NCBI GenBank assembly: GCA_017619905.1
Contig: JAFZRK010000048.1
Location: 1 to 7,068, forward strand
Length of the DNA stretch: 7,068 nucleotides
Direction of reading: 5' to 3'
Origin: Bacillota bacterium
GTDB taxonomy: Bacteria; Bacillota; Clostridia; Peptostreptococcales; Anaerovoracaceae
In this document: positions 1 to 4,850 of the stretch, one piece after another
Layout of the letters: each line of letters begins with the position of its first letter
Position numbering within the stretch: position 1 is the first letter of the stretch
Program-made: the position numbers and the translations under genes
The notes under the pieces: generated by a model
Database searches by the model: none
What the model saw: only the letters and a program-made list of their open reading frames with translations
Told to the model about the DNA's origin: nothing

Positions 1-360
1 GGTAAGACTGTTCTTGAAGATCTGCTCGAATCCCAGGAACTTGATGATGGAGATGTTTACGGACGGGTGCAGACGCAGTCCTCCCTTGTAGGGGCCGATG
101 GCCGAATTGAACTGGATGCGGTATCCGCGGTTGACCTGGACCTGACCCTTATCGTCTACCCAGGGCACGCGGAAGATGATCTGGCGCTCCGGCTCTACCA
201 GGCGCTCGAGGATTCCGGCTGCCTCGTACTTGGGGTTGGCCTCGATGACGGGCTCCAGGGACTCCAGGACCTCGTAGACTGCCTGAAGGAACTCCGGCTC
301 GCCCGGATTGCGCTTTTCTACCTGCGCGTAGACTCTCTTCGTGTAATCGTTTTTAAGCAT
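1..360 (-). CDS. gdhA: NADP-type glutamate dehydrogenase, N-terminal 120 residues (partial)
   Basis: Glutamate dehydrogenase interconverts 2-oxoglutarate plus ammonia and glutamate in the cytoplasm, usually for ammonia assimilation in this NADP-linked bacterial/fungal type. The visible protein starts MLKNDYTKRVYAQ and reads through the family hallmarks FRVPWVDDKGQVQVNRGYR (about residues 64-82), SAIGPYKGGLRLHPSVN (about 86-102) and KFLGFEQIFKNSLT (about 107-120). Lys92 in GPYKGG is the conserved substrate-binding lysine. The rest of the protein, including the catalytic Lys and the Rossmann domain, lies beyond the left edge (the family is about 440-450 residues). The start at 360 is supported by AGAGGAGA at 367-374, seven bases upstream. 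It has its own promoter at 414-442 and sits behind the terminator of the GRE cluster, so it is probably an independent housekeeping gene rather than part of that pathway. The NADP assignment rests on overall resemblance to GdhA; the cofactor-binding domain is not visible. Confidence 0.95.
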   Translation of the reverse strand, partial: MLKNDYTKRVYAQVEKRNPGEPEFLQAVYEVLESLEPVIEANPKYEAAGILERLVEPERQIIFRVPWVDDKGQVQVNRGYRIQFNSAIGPYKGGLRLHPSVNISIIKFLGFEQIFKNSLT

Positions 361-413
361 GTTTATTCTCCTCTGTATATTTGAAGATAGTATGACCTTT
401 GTTTAATGGAACA

Positions 414-442
414 ATTTTATCCCAATCATTCTTGTGCGTCAA
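414..442 (-). promoter_or_regulatory. Sigma70-type promoter of gdhA
   Basis: On the minus strand a -35 box TTGACG (437-442) and a -10 box TAAAAT (414-419) are separated by exactly 17 bases. Each box matches the consensus at five of six positions. A transcript would start near 407 and leave a leader of roughly 45 bases before the gdhA start at 360, with the ribosome binding site inside it. The promoter lies downstream of the terminator at 516-549, which fits gdhA being a separate transcription unit. I saw no clear operator. Confidence 0.75.
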
Positions 443-515
443 GAACAAATACACGCAGCACCGCGCTTACCCGCGCCGTTCAGCAACATGCGAACGAAGG
501 AACACTCCAAGGCAC

Positions 516-549
516 AAAAACAGGAGACCCGACGGTCGAGTCTCCTGTT
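516..549 (-). terminator. Intrinsic terminator ending the GRE-PrpD-permease operon
   Basis: A perfect 10-bp stem (AACAGGAGAC at 519-528 pairing with GTCTCCTGTT at 540-549) encloses an 11-base loop. On the minus strand it runs into five consecutive T (516-520), giving GTCTCCTGTTTTTGTG. It sits about 80 bases past the permease stop codon and before the gdhA promoter, as expected for the end of the operon. An outer 8-bp inverted pair, CAACATGC (484-491) and GCATGTTG (552-559), flanks it but adds no continuous stem. On the plus strand the hairpin is not directly followed by a T run, so it is a minus-strand terminator. Confidence 0.85.
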
Positions 550-580
550 CGGCATGTTGTTTTTCAGCTGTTAAGCAACG

Positions 581-610
581 TCCCGAATATCCTTTACGGA
601 ACTTTCGGGA
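581..610. repeat. Short inverted repeat in the 3' untranslated region of the permease gene
   Basis: TCCCGAA (581-587) and TTCGGGA (604-610) form a perfect 7-bp inverted repeat around a 16-base loop, 17 bases past the permease stop codon. No T run follows on either strand, so it is not an intrinsic terminator. It could protect the 3' end of the mRNA or be chance. With the terminator and the gdhA promoter, it is all I can identify in the 267-base gap at 361-627. Confidence 0.35.
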
Positions 611-627
611 ACCGTAACTCAAACCAC

Positions 628-1932
628 TTAGATGACCAGCGACAGCACGAAGGAGAGGATTATTCCTATGATCAGCTGGAACGCAGCCATCTTCATCTGG
701 CCGTTGAACAGAGGCTTGGTGAGCTTCTCATCCGGGCACATAGCAAGTGCGAAGGAGCCGCTTCCGGAGAACGGGAAGCATCCGGTGGAGCTGCAGCCTA
801 CCGCGATAGCCATGTAAAGTATTACCGGGCTGATGTTGGAAGCCGCGAATATCGACGGCACCAGAGTGAACAGCGTCGGAATGGCAACGTTGTTGGTGGA
901 TACGAACATGGACAGGATACCGCCGATAACGAAGAGTATCGGGCAGATGAGCGCCTTGGGGATGGAGCTTCCGATCCACTCGCCTACGATGTCGATGGCT
1001 CCGCCCTTGGAAGCTACGGTGATCAGCATGGATACTCCGCAGATCATGACGATCGTGGTCCAGGGCACCTGCTTGGTTATTACCTTCTTGGTGTCAGCCA
1101 GCTTGAGGAGCGCGGCGATAGCTGCGAATACGGCGGCTACGAGACCTACGTCCAGCTTCTTGTTGAACGCCTTGATCGCCGGGTTGCCGGTGATGGTGGA
1201 AAGCGCTGTCGGCAGAACTACTACGATGACGAAGATGATGACGAGCGCTACAGCCAGCTTCTGCTTTCCGTCGAGCGGCTCAACCGGCTTGATCTCGTCT
1301 TCCACGGTCATGTACTTGGGTCCCTTCAGCCAGATGTACATAAGAACAGCGGTCAGGAAGAAGAACACCATGTAGCCGAAGGTGACGCCGACCATGTACT
1401 TGTCAGCGTTATCAGCGAGCGCGCCTTCCAGGATCTTGTTCTTCTGTACCGCGTAGGCGGAAGCCCAGGGTACATAGCAGAACATGTTGGTACCGCAGGT
1501 GAACATCGCGAAGCCCAGGAGCGGGTTCTTGTTGGTGCGGCTGCAGATGCTGAACACGATCGGGCAGCAGATCGCCGCGGTCGCGAACGGGTTGGATCCC
1601 ATCAGGCCCAGAATGGCCGCGATGATGAGGATCGTAAATGGCATGAATGCCGGATGATTGCGGGTCTTGTAAAGAAGCTTCATTGCCAGCTTCTCGGAAG
1701 CTCCGGTCTCGTTGACGTAACCGAAGAACAAGAGCAGCGCAAGTACTGTGAACATCGTGCTGGTGGGCCAGTAGGAAATGAGGTCCTTGGTGGACGTTCC
1801 CATGATGAACGTGCCTATGATATAGGCGAACGCCATGGCCAGAACACCTATGTTGATGTTCAGCTTGTTGCCTACGATAACGCTTATGGCTATGCAGACA
1901 AGTACTACGATAAGTAATGCTACCGGTGACAT
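628..1932 (-). CDS. MatC/SLC13-like di- or tricarboxylate permease
   Basis: A 434-residue integral membrane protein made almost entirely of hydrophobic segments, with one long polar loop at about residues 203-225. It resembles the ion-transporter superfamily (DASS/SLC13) and the MatC dicarboxylate carrier N-terminal region, seen in the opening NINIGVLAMAFAYIIGTF stretch and the STKDLISYWPTS segment near 47-59. Two inverted-repeat signatures are visible: GSNPFATAAICCP at about 112-124 and FVSTNNVAIPTLFTLVP at about 343-359. These fall where SLC13 proteins carry their SNT-type sodium and carboxylate motifs, and here the first reads SNP. A Cys- and Ser-rich GCSSTGCFPFSGSGS lies near 379-393. Length fits a single-subunit secondary transporter. 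It is the last gene of the cluster, 18 bases after the second MmgE/PrpD gene, with an ideal ribosome binding site. It most likely imports the cluster substrate or exports its product as a carboxylate; the exact solute and coupling ion cannot be read from sequence. Confidence 0.85.
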   Translation of the reverse strand: MSPVALLIVVLVCIAISVIVGNKLNINIGVLAMAFAYIIGTFIMGTSTKDLISYWPTSTMFTVLALLLFFGYVNETGASEKLAMKLLYKTRNHPAFMPFTILIIAAILGLMGSNPFATAAICCPIVFSICSRTNKNPLLGFAMFTCGTNMFCYVPWASAYAVQKNKILEGALADNADKYMVGVTFGYMVFFFLTAVLMYIWLKGPKYMTVEDEIKPVEPLDGKQKLAVALVIIFVIVVVLPTALSTITGNPAIKAFNKKLDVGLVAAVFAAIAALLKLADTKKVITKQVPWTTIVMICGVSMLITVASKGGAIDIVGEWIGSSIPKALICPILFVIGGILSMFVSTNNVAIPTLFTLVPSIFAASNISPVILYMAIAVGCSSTGCFPFSGSGSFALAMCPDEKLTKPLFNGQMKMAAFQLIIGIILSFVLSLVI

Positions 1933-1936
1933 AAAG

Positions 1937-1945
1937 TACCTCCTT
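1937..1945 (-). promoter_or_regulatory. Strong ribosome binding site of the permease gene
   Basis: AAGGAGGTA on the minus strand is a full match to the anti-Shine-Dalgarno complement and ends four bases before the ATG at 1932. It fills most of the 18-base gap after the preceding stop codon, so the permease has its own efficient translation start within the shared mRNA. Confidence 0.85.
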
Positions 1946-1950
1946 ATTAT

Positions 1951-3327
1951 TTATAATAAACCTATAAGTTCACCGACGTTCTTGAGCGAGGCGACGTTCA
2001 TGCTGGCCTCGTACAGCTTTTCTATCTGGGCGTCGTCCCTGAGCATCCTGTAGAATTTGAGGCAGGAGGAGAACTTGTCCTTTACCTGCTCGGGTGTGAG
2101 AGGATAGCCCGTGCCGCCCATGGAAGTCTCCAGATGGCGGAAGAAGTCGCCCTTCGTGGTCTTTACGGTCATGTCCACGTGGTGCATTTTATCCTTCTGC
2201 CATTCGGGATCGTATTCGTAAGTTATCTTCTTGCCCTGTTCCTTTATGGACGGGTCCGCAAGACGCTCATCCGTGAAGCTCTCCAGATTGACGTTTCCGT
2301 ACTTCATTATGGTGCCAAGAACGAAGGGCATGCTGACCTTTGCCATTGCCACGCTCTGCGGCTCCAGCTTGGCCTCGAAGGGATCCAGAGCCATGGCTGC
2401 CGCGGTGTGCATCTTAAGGTGCACTTCCTTGATGTCGTCCGCAGTAAGCTTTTCGCTGCGGATGATATCCGTGAGCGCCTGGATGGGAGTATGGGTGGTC
2501 TTGCAGCTGGGCCAGGGCTTGTAGGTTATGTTCTCTATCTCGAAGAATTCTCCAAGGCGGTTGGTGATCCTGGAAAGATCGCAGTTGCCGTGGGCGTACA
2601 TGGTGTAGAAGCCCATCTTGCCCTCGATAGGCGTATCGAAACGGGTATGCATGCCTATCTTGGCCATCATTACGGACTGTACGACTGCCTGAGCCGCGAA
2701 GCCGTCGCGCATGGTGCGGATGACGGAACCCTTGCTGCTCATGGACTCGCCGCTGCAGGTGAACTGCGTCATGAACATCGCTACAGCGTCTTTCATCTGA
2801 CCTTCGTCAAGCCGCATCAGCCGCGCCGCTCCGTAGACGGCGCCGAGGCCTGCCACCAGAGACGGGCTGTTCCAGCCGAACTGCTGAAGGTCGCAGGTAA
2901 GAGCCATCGCGAACCTGCAGGAAAGGTCGGAGCCGATCACCATGGCGGTTATGAACTCCTCACCGGTAACGTCGCCCAGATACTGGGCTATGGCCAGAGC
3001 CGCCGGGAAGATTATTCCGTTGGGGTGCACTATGGCGTCGTGGCTGTCGTCGAAATCTATTGCGTGCGACAGTACGCCGTTGGCAAGGGCGGCCATCTCC
3101 GGAGAGGTCTTTGCTCCGTTGTAGAGTATGGTGCAGGGTCCGGTCTCGCGCGAAGCGTATTCCGCCACCTTAGCCGCCGTGTCGTCCAGCGAAGTGGCTG
3201 CCAGCATGCACGCCAGAAGGTCGTTTACGCTGTGCGCCTGCTTTTCGACGGTGCTTGCAGGAAAGTCGGAGAACTTGACGCTCATGGCGTAATCCACTAC
3301 CTGCTGGGATATAGATCTTTCACTCAT
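1951..3327 (-). CDS. MmgE/PrpD-family protein, second paralogue
   Basis: A 458-residue, full-length, cytosolic member of the MmgE/PrpD superfamily, which includes 2-methylcitrate dehydratase, cis-aconitate decarboxylase and iminodisuccinate epimerase. Hallmarks are SHAIDFDDSHDAIVHPNG (about 87-104, Asp91 and His101), TAMVIGSDLSCR (about 127-138), KPWPSCKTTH (about 270-279, His279) and AKVSMPFVLGTIMKYGNV near residue 330. Two usual active-site positions differ. The Gly-(Phe/Trp)-His motif reads GWN (Asn153), and the Lys-x-Leu-His-x-Gly motif reads RTMRDG (Arg204, Arg207). So it should not be named a methylcitrate dehydratase or aconitate decarboxylase. The start at 3327 has AAGGAG about nine bases upstream. 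It is clearly related to the neighbouring 3414-4805 product, sharing the DxPxEGxxG stretch near residue 231, but too divergent for a recent duplication. It probably acts on a di- or tricarboxylate in the same pathway; the reaction is unknown. Confidence 0.92.
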   Translation of the reverse strand: MSERSISQQVVDYAMSVKFSDFPASTVEKQAHSVNDLLACMLAATSLDDTAAKVAEYASRETGPCTILYNGAKTSPEMAALANGVLSHAIDFDDSHDAIVHPNGIIFPAALAIAQYLGDVTGEEFITAMVIGSDLSCRFAMALTCDLQQFGWNSPSLVAGLGAVYGAARLMRLDEGQMKDAVAMFMTQFTCSGESMSSKGSVIRTMRDGFAAQAVVQSVMMAKIGMHTRFDTPIEGKMGFYTMYAHGNCDLSRITNRLGEFFEIENITYKPWPSCKTTHTPIQALTDIIRSEKLTADDIKEVHLKMHTAAAMALDPFEAKLEPQSVAMAKVSMPFVLGTIMKYGNVNLESFTDERLADPSIKEQGKKITYEYDPEWQKDKMHHVDMTVKTTKGDFFRHLETSMGGTGYPLTPEQVKDKFSSCLKFYRMLRDDAQIEKLYEASMNVASLKNVGELIGLL

Positions 3328-3368
3328 AGCTTCTTGCTCCTTTAGTACTTTAACAAGATGTATTATTT

Positions 3369-3374
3369 ATTATA
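3369..3374 (-). promoter_or_regulatory. Possible internal promoter -10 box (TATAAT)
   Basis: The 86-base AT-rich gap between the two MmgE/PrpD genes holds a perfect TATAAT on the minus strand, about 40 bases before the start codon at 3327. The hexamer 17 bases upstream, TGGTCT, matches the -35 consensus at only three of six positions. It may be a weak secondary promoter for the second MmgE/PrpD gene and the permease, or a chance match in AT-rich sequence. There is no terminator hairpin in this gap. Confidence 0.3.
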
Positions 3375-3413
3375 ACTGTTCAATTAACAAAAGACCACTA
3401 AAATCGACGACTG

Positions 3414-4805
3414 TTACGCATTCAGCAACGCGAAGAGCCCGGAAACGCCCGGTCTTTCGTCCAGAGCGCGTATCTCGTCGTATACTTTCTGCGCGTCGAA
3501 ACGGTTTATTCCGAACGAGCAGCAGTCGAAGAACTTGTTCTTCACCTGTTCATCCGTGAGCGGTTTGTAGGGGCTTCCGGAGGATATTACCGTCTCTCTG
3601 GAGAACGTTCCCCTGTCCGTCTTTACTTCCACGATGACGTAGTCGTCCGGGATGGCGTGCTCCGGCAGTTTGGTGTCTGCAGGGCGCATCTCGTAGGTGA
3701 CGCAGTCGGACAGGCGCAGAAGTTCCTCGTCCTTAAGGATCTCCTCCTTGTAGAGGTCCAGCGTCACGTTGCCGTTCTTAAGCACCAGCGCCACGGTGAA
3801 CGGCAGACTGAACTTGGCCGCAGCCAGCGAACCCGGGTGATACTTTACGTCGCGGGGCTCAAGCAGGTTCATGTGGGGCTTGTTGACGTGCAGATGCACT
3901 TCCTTTACCTCTTCCGGCTTTATATCGTTCTGCTTTATGAGCTCTATGAGCGCGTCCACTGTGCCGTGGGAAGTTCCGCAGCAGGGCCAGGCCTTGAAGC
4001 GCAGACCCGTGCACTCCCAGCGCTCGCCCAGACCGTCGAACAGCACGTCCTCGTCGTACATGTTGCGGAAGCAGGACATGAACAGACCGAACTCTCCCTC
4101 GAAGGGCTCGTCCATGCGGGCCTTGACGCCGCGCCTTGCCATCTCCGCGCCGAAAGCAGCCGCCTTGGCGGAAAGGGCCTCTCTGATGCCGCGAAGCACG
4201 GATTCCTTGGAGCGGGCGCTCATGCCCGGCAGGGAGATCTGAGTCATGCAGATGGAGAGCGCGTCGCGCGCCTGATCGTGGGTAAAGCCCAGAAGGCGGG
4301 AGACTCCAAGCACCGCGCCGTATGCCGCGAACATGGGCGGGGAGTACCAGCCGCAGTCCCTGAGGTCGTTGCCTGTAAGGCACATCTTAAGACGCACGGA
4401 GAGCTCGCTGCCTATTACCATGGCAGCCAGCACCTCCCTGCCGCTTCCGCCTTCCGATTCCGCGAAAGCCAGTACCGCGGGGATGGTGGCGGTGTTCGGG
4501 TGCGCGTGAGAGATATCGTGGCCGTCCTCGTAATCCAGCGCGTGGATCAGGGCCCCGTTGGCCATGGCAGCAAGGACCGGAGTGCTGCGTCTGCCGGTGC
4601 CTATTACTGTCGACGTGCCTGCGCATTCCAGTGCGTATTCAGTGAACGGCCTTGTTGCCGGCTCCAGCGTGGTAGCCGCTGTCATTACGCCCAGCGAATC
4701 CATCAGCACCTTCTTCTGGTTTTCCAGAACGTACGCGGGGATGTCCTCCGTCTTAAAGTTGAGCGCGAAGTCTATAAGTCTGTCTGTAAGTTTTAAGTCT
4801 GCCAT
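3414..4805 (-). CDS. MmgE/PrpD-family protein, first paralogue
   Basis: A 463-residue, full-length MmgE/PrpD-superfamily protein beginning MADLKLTDRLIDFALNF. Family features in order are MDSLGVMTAAT (about 35-45), ALIHALDYEDGHDISHAHPN (about 85-104, Asp91 and His102), AAMVIGSELSVR (about 127-138), FKAWPCCGTSHGTVDALI (about 270-287, His280) and AAKFSLPFTVALVLKNGNV near residue 330. As in its neighbour, the usual Gly-(Phe/Trp)-His position lacks His (GWY, Tyr154), and the usual Lys-x-Leu-His is RGIR (Arg205, Arg208). The start at 4805 is preferred over an in-frame ATG at 4847: GGAGGA (4810-4815) lies four bases upstream, and the extra 14 residues from 4847 are Arg-rich and unlike the family. 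It follows the GRE gene by 45 bases and precedes the second paralogue by 86, so the three are probably cotranscribed. Likely a lyase, epimerase or decarboxylase on a polycarboxylate; the specific reaction is not assignable, and pairing with the second paralogue is possible. Confidence 0.93.
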   Translation of the reverse strand: MADLKLTDRLIDFALNFKTEDIPAYVLENQKKVLMDSLGVMTAATTLEPATRPFTEYALECAGTSTVIGTGRRSTPVLAAMANGALIHALDYEDGHDISHAHPNTATIPAVLAFAESEGGSGREVLAAMVIGSELSVRLKMCLTGNDLRDCGWYSPPMFAAYGAVLGVSRLLGFTHDQARDALSICMTQISLPGMSARSKESVLRGIREALSAKAAAFGAEMARRGVKARMDEPFEGEFGLFMSCFRNMYDEDVLFDGLGERWECTGLRFKAWPCCGTSHGTVDALIELIKQNDIKPEEVKEVHLHVNKPHMNLLEPRDVKYHPGSLAAAKFSLPFTVALVLKNGNVTLDLYKEEILKDEELLRLSDCVTYEMRPADTKLPEHAIPDDYVIVEVKTDRGTFSRETVISSGSPYKPLTDEQVKNKFFDCCSFGINRFDAQKVYDEIRALDERPGVSGLFALLNA

Positions 4806-4809
4806 ATCG

Positions 4810-4815
4810 TCCTCC
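4810..4815 (-). promoter_or_regulatory. Ribosome binding site that sets the start of the first MmgE/PrpD gene
   Basis: GGAGGA on the minus strand sits four bases before the ATG at 4805. The alternative in-frame ATG at 4847 is only three bases from the GRE stop codon. The sequence before it encodes the GRE C-terminus and lacks a comparable purine-rich site. This favours the 463-residue product. Confidence 0.85.
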
Positions 4816-4850
4816 GATCGCCGAATGTGAAGTCTGCCGCTCCGCATCCG

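Noticed and set aside
477..496. CGTTC...GAACG inverted repeat upstream of the gdhA promoter as an operator
   Set aside because: Only 5 bp per arm, with no match to a known operator; expected by chance in a region this size.
406..1917. A 503-codon open frame on the plus strand opposite the permease gene
   Set aside because: Its translation is highly polar and repetitive in composition (rich in His, Arg, Glu, Asp, Tyr), with no family resemblance. It mirrors the codons of a convincing membrane protein gene on the other strand.
2134..3345. A 403-codon open frame on the plus strand opposite the second MmgE/PrpD gene
   Set aside because: It is antisense to a clear family member, has no ribosome binding site or recognisable domain, and is explained by codon bias of the real gene.
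3657..4796. A 379-codon open frame on the plus strand opposite the first MmgE/PrpD gene
   Set aside because: Same reasoning: a low-plausibility composition lying entirely within a well-supported gene on the minus strand.
1951..4805. Calling the MmgE/PrpD genes prpD of the methylcitrate cycle
   Set aside because: No prpB, prpC or other methylcitrate-cycle gene is nearby, and key active-site positions differ in both proteins.
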